Part shown: positions 51,774 through 63,910 of the stretch, piece by piece
Layout: every line of letters starts with the position of its first letter
Numbering within the stretch: the stretch's first letter is position 1
Origin: Bifidobacterium breve
GTDB lineage: Bacteria > Actinomycetota > Actinomycetes > Nanopelagicales > Nanopelagicaceae
Direction: 5' to 3'
Length of the DNA stretch: 64,000 nucleotides
NCBI GenBank assembly: GCA_945898065.1
Contig: CAMDHH010000001.1
Span: 98,830-162,829, forward strand
Program-made: the position numbers and the translations under genes
The notes under the pieces: generated by a model
Told to the model about the DNA's origin: nothing
Databases searched by the model: none
The model's input: the letters and a program-made list of their open reading frames with translations, nothing else

Positions 51774-52136
51774 TTACTGGGCTATATCGCGGCGAAGAGC
51801 CTGAGCTCCACCGAGGTAAATATGCGAAATTTCATTCGCTTTGAGCTCACTCTCCACATGCAACATCACACGAATAACACGCTCCAGGGCGCCTTTGACA
51901 TCAATCTCGGCTGCGCACATCAGCGGAATTTCAGTAAAACCAAGAGCGCGGGCGCCAGCGGCGGGAAATGCAGCGGTGAGATCGGGAGTTGAGGTGAGGA
52001 GGACAGAGATAATCGAATCCAATTCGAGGTGGTTCGCCTCCATGATCGCCTTCAAGAGCTGAGCCACACCCGCATTGATATCGCTCTCGGTATCAGCAGC
52101 GATTTGAATCGCTCCTCTAATGGCACGTGTAGGCAT
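51774..52136 (-). CDS. aroH: Chorismate mutase, AroH type
   Basis: RAIRGAIQIAADTESDI, ISVLLTSTPDLTAAFPAAGARALG, PLMCAAEIDV. Confidence 0.94.
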   Translation of the reverse strand: MPTRAIRGAIQIAADTESDINAGVAQLLKAIMEANHLELDSIISVLLTSTPDLTAAFPAAGARALGFTEIPLMCAAEIDVKGALERVIRVMLHVESELKANEISHIYLGGAQALRRDIAQ

Positions 52137-52407
52137 GGGCTAATGGTACTGGGAATATTAAAGATACGAGGTTGAATAGAATAATGTCTAAGAAGTTTAG
52201 CCATTTATCGATATAACCTTTTTGCTACAAAAGAGATTTTTTCAGAGAGAAACGGCTTCGATCATAACTTCTTTACTAATATCGACTTATAGTTATTGAG
52301 AGGGCCTTATGGGCTTGGATAATATCGATAAATCGTTACTTATCAAGTTGAATACCTATTTATCGATAAAACGTTATTTGTCGCATTAACCTTAAAGCGT
52401 CTTAAGG
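52137..52407. repeat. AT-rich intergenic region with ATCGAT palindromes and repeats
   Basis: ATTTATCGATA 52203-52213; TATCGATAAATCGTTACTTATC 52323-52344; TTTATCGATAAA palindrome 52359-52370; TATCGATAAAACGTTATTTGTC 52361-52382; hairpin AACCTTAA/TTAAGGTT 52388-52409. Confidence 0.8.
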
Positions 52408-53133
52408 TTACATATCTAAAGCGTTACGGAGATTTAGCAATTCTCCGTCGTGGAGGTCGCGCCAACGTCCTTCAGTCGTATCCCCCAGGGAGATTGGACC
52501 GAACTTGGTTCGCACCAATCTCAAGACATCGACTCCTACCGCCTCCATCAGTCGCCGGATGATGTGATAGCGACCTTCGTGAATTGAGACTTCGATCCAG
52601 CGAGGTGATAGTTCACGGAATGATAAAACTCGTCCAATTCCATCTTCTAGCTCTACCCCCTTCAAAAGGGTTTTCTCCACACCTGAGGGCAAAATTCCAT
52701 CGAATTCAATAATGTAGGTCTTTTCCAAGCCAAAGGATGGATGGGTCGCTCGAAAGGTGAGATCGCCATCATTTGTCAGCAAGATCAGGCCTTCAGAATC
52801 CTTATCTAGGCGCCCTACATGGAAGAGTCTCTCGCGGCGAAGGTCTATAAAGTCGCTCAGAGAAGGACGACCTTCCGGGTCATACATCGTTGACAAAACG
52901 CCCTTAGGCTTATGAAGTGCAAGGTAAGTCTTAGTCGTTGAACGAGTAATTGTCTCACCATCAACCATTACTTGAGCCTTTTCAGGGTCTACCTTCTTCC
53001 CCATCTCGCGTACGACATATCCATCGACGGTAACTCGACCATCTGAGATCAGTTCATCTGCTCCGCGACGACTCGTAATTCCAGCATCAGCGATAATTTT
53101 ATTGAGGCGCATTTCGGCCATGTGGCTATCCAT
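52408..53133 (-). CDS. rluB: Pseudouridine synthase RluB/RsuA family
   Basis: RLNKIIADAGITSRRGADELISDGRV (S4), HKPKGVLSTMYDPEGRPSL, HVGRLDKDSEGLILLTNDGDL. Confidence 0.94.
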   Translation of the reverse strand: MDSHMAEMRLNKIIADAGITSRRGADELISDGRVTVDGYVVREMGKKVDPEKAQVMVDGETITRSTTKTYLALHKPKGVLSTMYDPEGRPSLSDFIDLRRERLFHVGRLDKDSEGLILLTNDGDLTFRATHPSFGLEKTYIIEFDGILPSGVEKTLLKGVELEDGIGRVLSFRELSPRWIEVSIHEGRYHIIRRLMEAVGVDVLRLVRTKFGPISLGDTTEGRWRDLHDGELLNLRNALDM

Positions 53134-53170
53134 TCCCGACAGTCAAGTGAAGGGAAAGTCTAGAAGATGC

Positions 53171-53761
53171 TTAGTCAGTAAGCGAATCGAGCACTTCGTC
53201 GAGGGCATCCAGATTAGGCAGGTATGGAGCCAAGGCTGGAAGATCTTCGAGCGAATTCAATCCCAGACGCTCGAGAAAGAAGGTAGTTGTCTTGTAGAGG
53301 ATGGCTCCCGTTTCGTGCTCAACTCCCGACTCCTCGACCAATCCTCGCGTCACCAAAGTCTTCATTACCGCTTCAACATTGACGCCTCGGATAGCCGAAG
53401 TCCGAGCTCGTGAGACTGGCTGGCGATAGGCGATTACGGCCAGAGTTTCAAGGGCAGCCTGTGTGAGCCTGGATTGCTGGCCATCGAGTACAAATTTTTC
53501 CACAACGGCCGAATATTGTGGGTCGCTGTAGAAGCGCCATCCCCCAGAAATCTTCTTGAGGGCAAATCCGCGCTCGTCATAGCTCGCTTCAAGGGCGAGG
53601 AGTGCTGACTCAATCTCTTCGACTGGTTTCTCTAAGACTTGGGCGAGAATAAGTTCGCTAACAGGCTCATCGACGACCATCAAGATCGCCTCAATCGAAC
53701 GCTCAACCTCAGGATTAGACATCTTCACTCCCCTTGCTCTCATCCACAACTGGCTCTCCAT
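53171..53761 (-). CDS. scpB: Segregation and condensation protein B
   Basis: SIEAILMVVDEPVSELILAQVL, AALETLAVIAYRQPVSRARTSAIRGVN, TTTFFLERLGL. Confidence 0.94.
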   Translation of the reverse strand: MESQLWMRARGVKMSNPEVERSIEAILMVVDEPVSELILAQVLEKPVEEIESALLALEASYDERGFALKKISGGWRFYSDPQYSAVVEKFVLDGQQSRLTQAALETLAVIAYRQPVSRARTSAIRGVNVEAVMKTLVTRGLVEESGVEHETGAILYKTTTFFLERLGLNSLEDLPALAPYLPNLDALDEVLDSLTD

Positions 53762-54602
53762 CGAGGAGGCTCATATCAACTGGAATATCGAATTCATCAG
53801 TAATCTCAACCTCACCCGATTCCGAACCAGTCCAACGGATCTGAAGTTCTCCCAGCGCCACAACTTGGTCGAAACGCAGCGCCCCCTGACGGTAGAGATC
53901 GAGCAGAGCGAGGAAGCGCGCAACAATAACGAGGGTGCTCGAGGCATCAGAGATCAGGCTTCGAAAACTCATACTCTTAGAGCGTCGCAGCGCTTCGACA
54001 ACGAGTTTGGACTCCTCTGCCACGCTCACAAGGGGCATATGGAGGTGGGTGAGAGCGAGAGCGGGAGTGAGCTTAGGCGTGAGCACACGCTCGGCTATAG
54101 CGGCGAAACGTTGCGCCCCTACCCCGATTAGGACTTCTGGCAACAAGGTCGCTAGCGCTGGATCCAGGGCTACGACTCGAGCAAAGGACTTATCAGCTAG
54201 AAGAATGCGCTCATTGAAAGTCGCGGCAATCTCCTTGAAGGCTCGATATTGCAGTAGGCGGGCGAAGAGAAGGTCGCGAGCCTCAAGTAAGGCGAGATCT
54301 TCCTCATCCTCAACTTCCCCACTGGGAAGCAGGCGGGCTGCTTTGAGATCGAGCAGAGTCGCGGCAATCACCAAGAACTCAGTGGCTTGATCCAAGCGCC
54401 ATCCCTCACCAGAGGCTTCCAGCCCTCTGATAAATGAGATGAACTCATCGGTGACTGCGCTGAGCGCAATCTCTGTGACCTCCATCTTGTGACGCGAGAT
54501 CAACTGAAGGAGCAAGTCAAAGGGTCCATCAAAATTGGTGAGGTGAACTGAGAATGGCGCAGAGGCGCTATCTATTACATTCTCATCGATTCTCGTTTCC
54601 AC
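53715..54602 (-). CDS. scpA: Segregation and condensation protein A
   Basis: VHLTNFDGPFDLLLQLISRHKMEVTEIALS; likely GTG start at 54602. Confidence 0.94.
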   Translation of the reverse strand: METRIDENVIDSASAPFSVHLTNFDGPFDLLLQLISRHKMEVTEIALSAVTDEFISFIRGLEASGEGWRLDQATEFLVIAATLLDLKAARLLPSGEVEDEEDLALLEARDLLFARLLQYRAFKEIAATFNERILLADKSFARVVALDPALATLLPEVLIGVGAQRFAAIAERVLTPKLTPALALTHLHMPLVSVAEESKLVVEALRRSKSMSFRSLISDASSTLVIVARFLALLDLYRQGALRFDQVVALGELQIRWTGSESGEVEITDEFDIPVDMSLLDGEPVVDESKGSEDV

Positions 54603-54641
54603 GGTGCGAACCTTACGCCACACTTGCCCCAACTCTGTGTA

Positions 54642-55568
54642 ATGCGTAGGCTCGGACGCATTATAAAGAAAGAGGTTTCTCGCTTGAACGCTAAATCGAC
54701 AATTGATAATGCAGTGGCAACAACTGCCAACCTTTTAGGCAAAAAAGCGAAAGCAATTGCAAGCCCAGCGCCTCTCACGGAGCATGGAAAAGCAAAGGTC
54801 ATCTCTATTTTCAATCAAAAAGGTGGCGTCGGTAAGACAACGACGACTATCAACTTGGGTGCAAGCCTTGCAGAGCTGGGACGTCGCGTTCTCCTCGTCG
54901 ATTTCGATCCACAAGGCGGTCTCTCACTTGGCCTAGGCGTCAATGCCCATTCACTTCCTCTTGAGCAGACTGTCTACTACGCACTGATGACACCAACAGC
55001 CAATATTGATGAAATCATTTTAAAGTCTGCCGTTGCTGGACTCGACTTTCTTCCAGCAAACCGCGATCTAGGAACTGCAGAGACAACGCTCGGCGCCGAA
55101 ATTGGTGGACAGCAATATCTCAAGCGCGCTCTAAATTCATTACGCGATTATTACGACGTAATTTTGATCGATTGCCAGCCAACAATGGGACAACTCACTA
55201 TCAACGCACTCGTAGCATCCGATGAAGTAATTGTTCCCATGCAGTGTGAATATTTTGCGCTTCACGGTTTTATCGAACTCAAAGGAAACCTAGATAAAGT
55301 CAAGAGCTTCCTGAACCCTGATCTCAAACTCATTGGAATCTTGGCAACAATGTATGACAAGAAGACTTCACATAATCGCCAAGTTTTAGAGCGCATACTT
55401 GAGCAATTTCCCGATGATGTTTTCGAAACAATTATTGCAAAAACTATTCGTTTTGCAGAGACAACTGTCGTAGGTGAGCCGATTACAAGTTACGCATCAT
55501 CATCCGGTGGTGCAGCTTCATATCGTCGACTTGCTCGCGAACTTATTGCCAAGGGAGGCGCACGATGA
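54642..55568 (+). CDS. parA: ParA-family chromosome segregation ATPase
   Basis: VISIFNQKGGVGKTTTTINLGASLAELG, LVDFDPQGGLSLGLG, DVILIDCQPTMG; ORF from 54624. Confidence 0.92.
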   Translation: MRRLGRIIKKEVSRLNAKSTIDNAVATTANLLGKKAKAIASPAPLTEHGKAKVISIFNQKGGVGKTTTTINLGASLAELGRRVLLVDFDPQGGLSLGLGVNAHSLPLEQTVYYALMTPTANIDEIILKSAVAGLDFLPANRDLGTAETTLGAEIGGQQYLKRALNSLRDYYDVILIDCQPTMGQLTINALVASDEVIVPMQCEYFALHGFIELKGNLDKVKSFLNPDLKLIGILATMYDKKTSHNRQVLERILEQFPDDVFETIIAKTIRFAETTVVGEPITSYASSSGGAASYRRLARELIAKGGAR

Positions 55569-55978
55569 CACGTAGAGCGAATTTGCCAGGAGCCGACGAA
55601 CTATTTCGTTCAACAGCGCCAGCACTATCTTCTGTTCCGGCTACCAATGAAGCTATCAATGCGCCATTAGTCGCTCCTGCGATTACAACACCTAAAGCAC
55701 CATCATCTAAAAAAGGTGTTCGATCAATTACGCGACGTCGAGTTACAACTGTTGATCGTTCACCATCTGGTCGCGAACGCCATGATGAAAAAATTACTGT
55801 CTATCTATCCCCCGACGAACTCTACGATTTAGATCAAGCACGTCTGCAACTTCGTGGTGATTTGGGTCTTGCTGCAGATCGCGGACGTATTGTTCGCGAA
55901 TCAATTGCAGTCATAATTGCAGATTTGGAAGCTAAGGGCGATCAATCAATCTTGGCACGACGACTTAGAGGTTTATAA
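55565..55978 (+). CDS. ParA-linked protein of unknown function, possible ribbon-helix-helix C-terminus
   Basis: 137 aa; Pro/Ala/Ser-rich N-terminus; KITVYLSPDELYDLDQARLQLRGDLGLAADRGRIVRESI resembles RHH folds; 4-nt overlap with parA. Confidence 0.65.
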   Translation: MTRRANLPGADELFRSTAPALSSVPATNEAINAPLVAPAITTPKAPSSKKGVRSITRRRVTTVDRSPSGRERHDEKITVYLSPDELYDLDQARLQLRGDLGLAADRGRIVRESIAVIIADLEAKGDQSILARRLRGL

Positions 55979-55980
55979 AA

Positions 55981-56895
55981 CTACTTCGCACGAGGATGCG
56001 CGGAACTATAACTTTCGCGAATCTTATCTATCGTTACCAAGGTATATATCTGCGTTGTTGTAACGGAGGCGTGTCCTAATAACTCTTGTACAACGCGAAT
56101 ATCTGCGCCTCCATCTAAAAGATGCGTTGCATATGAATGGCGAAAGACGTGGGGCGAAACTTTTTCTTGCAAACCCACTGATGTCGCTGCATCCAAAACG
56201 ATTTGCCAGGCACTTTGACGCGATAATCGAGTCCCGCGAGTATTGAGAAATAGAGCACTATCAGCCTTCTTTTGTTTGGCTATGAGGGTCGGACGAACTC
56301 GTACTTGATAGTCGAGGAGTGCTTTTGTAGCGAAGGAGCCAAGTGGAACAATTCTTTCTTTGCCACCCTTACCGCGTAATTTCACGGTAGCAATCTCTCC
56401 ACCATCATTAGATGTTGAGGAAATATCTAACACATTGATTCCAATCAACTCACTTACACGAGCACCAGTTCCGTATAGAAGTTCTAAAAGAGCACGATCT
56501 CGTAGCGATGTTGAAATACCTGGTCGATCCGCTGCTTCAATCATCGAAATTATTTGATCAATACTCAGCGCTTTGGGCAATTTCCTCGGGATCTTCATCG
56601 TCTCTAAATTCAGTGTTGGATTAGGAAGACCAAACTCACTCACTACATATTTGTAGAAGTTACGAAGCGTTGATTCAACTCTATTGGTACTCGATGGTGC
56701 CAAATCTTTACGCATCTCGATATGAAATGCCTCGACAAAAGTGGAATCAATATCATCGAATTTCACTCCTCGACTTTGTGTATAGGAGGTGAAAAGTTCT
56801 AAATCTCTTTGATAGGAAACTAGTGTATTTGTCGATAATCCTCGCTCAATTCGCAAATGATCTAGAAACGATTTACTAGCTAATTCCAGATTCAT
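55981..56895 (-). CDS. xerD: Tyrosine recombinase XerD
   Basis: LELLYGTGARVSELIGI, KGGKERIVPLG, HVFRHSYATHLLDGGADIRVVQELLGHASVTTTQIYT. Confidence 0.94.
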   Translation of the reverse strand: MNLELASKSFLDHLRIERGLSTNTLVSYQRDLELFTSYTQSRGVKFDDIDSTFVEAFHIEMRKDLAPSSTNRVESTLRNFYKYVVSEFGLPNPTLNLETMKIPRKLPKALSIDQIISMIEAADRPGISTSLRDRALLELLYGTGARVSELIGINVLDISSTSNDGGEIATVKLRGKGGKERIVPLGSFATKALLDYQVRVRPTLIAKQKKADSALFLNTRGTRLSRQSAWQIVLDAATSVGLQEKVSPHVFRHSYATHLLDGGADIRVVQELLGHASVTTTQIYTLVTIDKIRESYSSAHPRAK

Positions 56896-56906
56896 GATGC
56901 GCTGTT

Positions 56907-60293
<3,387 letters not shown>

Positions 60294-60301
<8 letters not shown>

Positions 60302-61148
60302 CGCGCCATCCTTCAACGGGAAGTTTGAATTTAGCAACTAAGCGATCTGTAAAGATTGTTCCTTTCGTATGTGCAAGTTTGACAATTGAAGAATCCTTTT
60401 TGATGTGGACACGATCTCCTAATTGCAAAGGGAATTTGCGTATTGCATCCGCCGATAAAAGCGCATCGGAGGATTCAACAAGGACAACAATCTCTGATTG
60501 CGGTGAGACAACCATCGGACGCGAGAAGAGAGCATGTGCCGAAATTGGTAGCAATACAAGTGCTTCAACTTCTGGCCATAGAACAGGACCACCTGCAGAG
60601 AATGCATAAGCAGTGGAACCAGTTGGAGTGGAACAGATAAGGCCATCGCAACCCCAGCGTGAAAGTGGACGCGAATCAATCTCGACTAAGAGATCAACCA
60701 TTGTTGTTGAATTTCGCTCAACAGTTACTTCATTGAGAGCCCAACCAGAATTTACGATTGCGCCATTTCGTGTGACTGAATAAGACAAGACCATACGTGA
60801 ATCCAACACATAATCTTTAGAAATGATTGATTGTGAAACTTCCTTCAAATCAATTTTTTCGACTTCTGCTAAGAAGCCAACATGACCAAGATTTATGCCG
60901 AGTAGCGGAATATTTTGCTCACGCGCAATCTCAGCACCTCGCAAAATTGTGCCATCTCCCCCGAGAACAATAACTATCTCACTTGCTGGCAACTCTGACG
61001 CATCACAGGCAGTTACTTGCTTGAGTGATACTTTAGAAATTGTAAAGAGTTCGAAATTAGCAGAAACTAATTCGGCTGCAATCTTTTCACTTGCCGCTAT
61101 CGCCTCTGAGCGATCTCCTTTGATTACAAGTATTGCCCGTCTTGTCAT
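60294..61148 (-). CDS. nadK: NAD kinase
   Basis: VLGGDGTILRGAEIAR, LLGINLGHVGFLAEV, DGLICSTPTGSTAYAFSAGGP. Confidence 0.96.
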
Positions 61149-61933
61149 TGCGGACCCATCTCTATTGCACGATCTAGTGCGCCTTCATCAATTTGTGGTG
61201 CTCCACGTCGAAGCCACAAGAAATATTCAACATTGCCAGCCGGTCCAGGTAATGGACTCGCTGCAATGCCCAATGTTCCAAGACCAACATCGTATGCAGA
61301 TTCTGCAACATCTATCACTGCTGATTTTCGAAGTGCCGGATCGCGCACTACTCCACCAGCACCCAATTTTTCACGACCGACTTCAAATTGTGGTTTCACC
61401 ATAATGACAAAGTCTGCCTCCGCCTTTGAAACCGCGGCGAGTGCAGGAAGAACCAACGTAAGTGAGATAAATGAGAGATCAGCAACGACGAGATCGATTG
61501 CTTCGCCCACCATCTCCCCCGTCAGGTGTCGAATATTTGTTCTATCCAAAATACTCACGCGCTCATCTTGACGCAGTTCCCACGCTAATTGGCCATATCC
61601 AACATCGACTGCAACGACATGTGCTGCGCCTCGACGCAATAGAACATCTGTGAAGCCACCCGTAGATGCACCTGCATCAAGGCATCGCTTTCCCGTTACT
61701 TCGATATCAGTGAAGGCATCGAGTGCGCCAGCTAATTTGTGGCCACCACGCGAAACGAAATCATCGCGATCGCCAGCAATGACAATTGAGGTCTCTGCAT
61801 CTACTTGGGTTGCTGGCTTCGTAGCGGGAATTCCATTTACTAGAACTGATCGTTTTTCAATAAGGTCTGCCGCCTGCTCGCGTGAGCGCGCCAATTCGCG
61901 TCTCACTAGTTCGGCATCCAAACGTGTCTTCAT
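61145..61933 (-). CDS. tlyA: TlyA family rRNA methyltransferase/hemolysin
   Basis: RLDAELVRRELARSREQAADLI (S4), CLDAGASTGGFTDVLLRRGA, VKPQFEVGREKLG. Confidence 0.94.
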   Translation of the reverse strand: MKTRLDAELVRRELARSREQAADLIEKRSVLVNGIPATKPATQVDAETSIVIAGDRDDFVSRGGHKLAGALDAFTDIEVTGKRCLDAGASTGGFTDVLLRRGAAHVVAVDVGYGQLAWELRQDERVSILDRTNIRHLTGEMVGEAIDLVVADLSFISLTLVLPALAAVSKAEADFVIMVKPQFEVGREKLGAGGVVRDPALRKSAVIDVAESAYDVGLGTLGIAASPLPGPAGNVEYFLWLRRGAPQIDEGALDRAIEMGPQ

Positions 61934-61942
61934 TTTTCTAAA

Positions 61943-62101
61943 TTAAAGACCGTCAATAGTTGTTAGAGCCTCATGCAATTTTTTATGAAGATTTTCAAAG
62001 CGCTCTGCATGCTCTGAGATATCTAAAGAGTCAATCTCTGAAAGTTCACTACGTACCTCATCGGCCAGAGTGCTCTCTTGTGCAATCTCGTTATTCTCCA
62101 T
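61943..62101 (-). CDS. Small conserved-position protein, 52 aa
   Basis: Not in the supplied ORF track: MENNEIAQESTLADEVRSELSEIDSLDISEHAERFENLHKKLHEALTTIDGL; TAATG overlap with the upstream gene. Confidence 0.75.
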   Translation of the reverse strand: MENNEIAQESTLADEVRSELSEIDSLDISEHAERFENLHKKLHEALTTIDGL

Positions 62102-62451
62102 TAGGCAGATTTCCTTACCTTTTTAGCTGGGCTTTTCTTAGTTGGACTTTTCTTAGTCGCTACCTTTTTTGTCGATGATTTTTTCGCAGAGCTTGCACTC
62201 GCTGCCTTCTTCGGGGTGCTCTCAGAACTCATGGCATCAAGTTTGCGCTTGAGTTCATCAAACTCTTCGCGTTTTACAAAGCCCATCTTGGATACTGAAC
62301 TTTCAACCTCTTCTTCGATCTTTGATTTGAGAGCCTCTCCGCTCTCGCGCACCCAAAGATTGAGTCCTGCTGCAATTTCCGCTGGAGATTTTTCTCCCTC
62401 GCTCACCTTCGTGAGATAGGTGCGTAGAGTGCTAAATAGATCGTTAGCCAT
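62101..62451 (-). CDS. Helical protein with Lys/Ser/Ala-rich histone-H1-like tail
   Basis: 116 aa; MANDLFSTLRTYLTKVSEGEKSPAEIAAGLNLWV...KKSSTKKVATKKSPTKKSPAKKVRKSA. Confidence 0.8.
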   Translation of the reverse strand: MANDLFSTLRTYLTKVSEGEKSPAEIAAGLNLWVRESGEALKSKIEEEVESSVSKMGFVKREEFDELKRKLDAMSSESTPKKAASASSAKKSSTKKVATKKSPTKKSPAKKVRKSA

Positions 62452-62508
62452 GGTGCTCCAAAATCAAAGTGAAATGAGATCTGCGACCCCGTCGAGTTCT
62501 TAGCCTAC

Positions 62509-62856
62509 CTAAATCTTGCTAATCCCGACTGCTTCAACCTGCCAGCGGCTTGCTACTCCCGTGGGGCTCTTCCAGAATCTTCGGTGAATCGCTCCAGAGA
62601 TTTCAACCCATTCATCATCTTTGAGGGCTAGTGCCTGTCTGCGCATTTTTGCACTCCACGCGGCGATATCGAGAGTATCGACCCCATTGCTTTCTAGGCG
62701 AGTAACGATGAGGCGAAACTCAACAACTTTATCGCCGCTCGGTAATTCTTTTTCGATTGCTTTGGCTGATACCCGACCCCGCAGTAAAACATCATTGAGT
62801 GAGTAATCTGGCAACTCTTCTTCATCTGCAATCTTCTTCTTACTGACTACGCTCAT
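62509..62856 (-). CDS. Single-stranded DNA-binding (OB-fold) family protein
   Basis: LNDVLLRGRVSAKAIEKELPSGDKVVEFRLIVTR...LDIAAWSAKMRRQALALKDDEWVEISGAIHRRFW; start probably 62856 or 62868 (ORF opens 62964). Confidence 0.75.
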   Translation of the reverse strand: MSVVSKKKIADEEELPDYSLNDVLLRGRVSAKAIEKELPSGDKVVEFRLIVTRLESNGVDTLDIAAWSAKMRRQALALKDDEWVEISGAIHRRFWKSPTGVASRWQVEAVGISKI

Positions 62857-62938
62857 TTCGAACTCCATTCGTAAAGGAGTCGCATCATCTCTATAGCCTC
62901 TGACAATGTAGAGAACTATTTCCTGCTTCTGTGGAAAA

Positions 62939-63808
62939 CTATTGATCGACTCTCTCAGATGCATCAGTCATTTCTTCGCGATCAATTTCCGCACATTTGA
63001 TAAACCATTCACGCGCTTCTTCTTTTCGCCCTGCATGATCGAGTGCATCGGCATATGCATAGCGAAGACGAACTGACCACTCTTCACTCTCATTTTTCAA
63101 TTCTTTGCATGTCAAAGTAATTACTGCAGCATCATTTTCGCCAAGATCGCGACGAGCACCTGATGCAACAATGCGCATCTCTATCTCTTCTGCTTTCCCC
63201 AATTTTTTTACTTCAGGTGAACCCGCTAAAGCAAGTGCTTTCAAAGGGTTTCCAAGGCCTCTCTCGCAATCTGCCATCACTGGCCACATGCTCACATCAC
63301 CAGAGATTCGGTTTGAGGCACGCAGTTCTTTGAGCGCGATCTCGTAATGCCCTGCGCGATATGCAGCGTATCCAGCACTTTCGCGAACAACAGCGAGGCG
63401 ACCTGCGTGATGGGCAGCTGCAATTCCATGCTTGTGCGCTAATTGGGGATCGCTATCCATATACATATTTACGCAGACAAGATGGCGCGAAACTACTTTT
63501 GCATTCTCTGCAGAAAGACTGAGCAATTCTGCGCGAACAGTTTTCTCTAACTCTTCGCCTGTAACTTCTTCAGGAATATCTGGTTCAAAAATACGTGGAC
63601 GAAGTCGAGATTGATCGCGATCTACTGGCGCTGGACGTGCGCCGCGAGGATCAGAGCCATCGCGAGTTTGTCGTGGTGCACCAGGTCGCGATGAACTTCC
63701 ACCACGAGCAGGTCGCTCACTTCTATCTGAGCTTGAACGATCAGTGGATGGGCGATCTGATGATTTTTTTTGGGGAGGACGTCCGGAAGAGTTTCCTCGA
63801 GATTCCAT
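62939..63808 (-). CDS. TPR-like protein with low-complexity Arg/Ser N-terminus
   Basis: KKSSDRPSTDRSSSDRSERPARGG N-terminus; helical repeats (AGHYEIALKELRASNRI); near tlyA as in other actinobacteria. Confidence 0.78.
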   Translation of the reverse strand: MESRGNSSGRPPQKKSSDRPSTDRSSSDRSERPARGGSSSRPGAPRQTRDGSDPRGARPAPVDRDQSRLRPRIFEPDIPEEVTGEELEKTVRAELLSLSAENAKVVSRHLVCVNMYMDSDPQLAHKHGIAAAHHAGRLAVVRESAGYAAYRAGHYEIALKELRASNRISGDVSMWPVMADCERGLGNPLKALALAGSPEVKKLGKAEEIEMRIVASGARRDLGENDAAVITLTCKELKNESEEWSVRLRYAYADALDHAGRKEEAREWFIKCAEIDREEMTDASERVDQ

Positions 63809-63870
63809 TCGTTACTCCTTCCGTCAGAAAAATATTTAGTATGCAATCAAGAAAAACATTCTAGAGAAAT

Positions 63871-63904
63871 AAAAAAGGGGCGCTCGTTAAAGCGCCCCTT
63901 TTTA
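63871..63904. terminator. Intrinsic terminator downstream of 5S rRNA
   Basis: GGGGCGCT (63877-63884) / AGCGCCCC (63891-63898), flanked by A- and T-tracts. Confidence 0.85.
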
Positions 63905-63910
63905 TAAAAG

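Noticed and set aside
52180-52200. AATAATGTCTAAG as a second dif half-site
   Set aside because: Only partial match to an XerD arm and no partner arm at 6-bp spacing; the 42419 site is far better.
52137-52407. Replication origin
   Set aside because: AT-rich with repeats, but TTATCGATA is not a DnaA box, dnaA/dnaN are absent, and flanking genes do not diverge.
53935-54390. 151-aa Ser/Arg-rich plus-strand ORF opposite scpA
   Set aside because: Antisense artefact; scpA is clearly coding on the minus strand.
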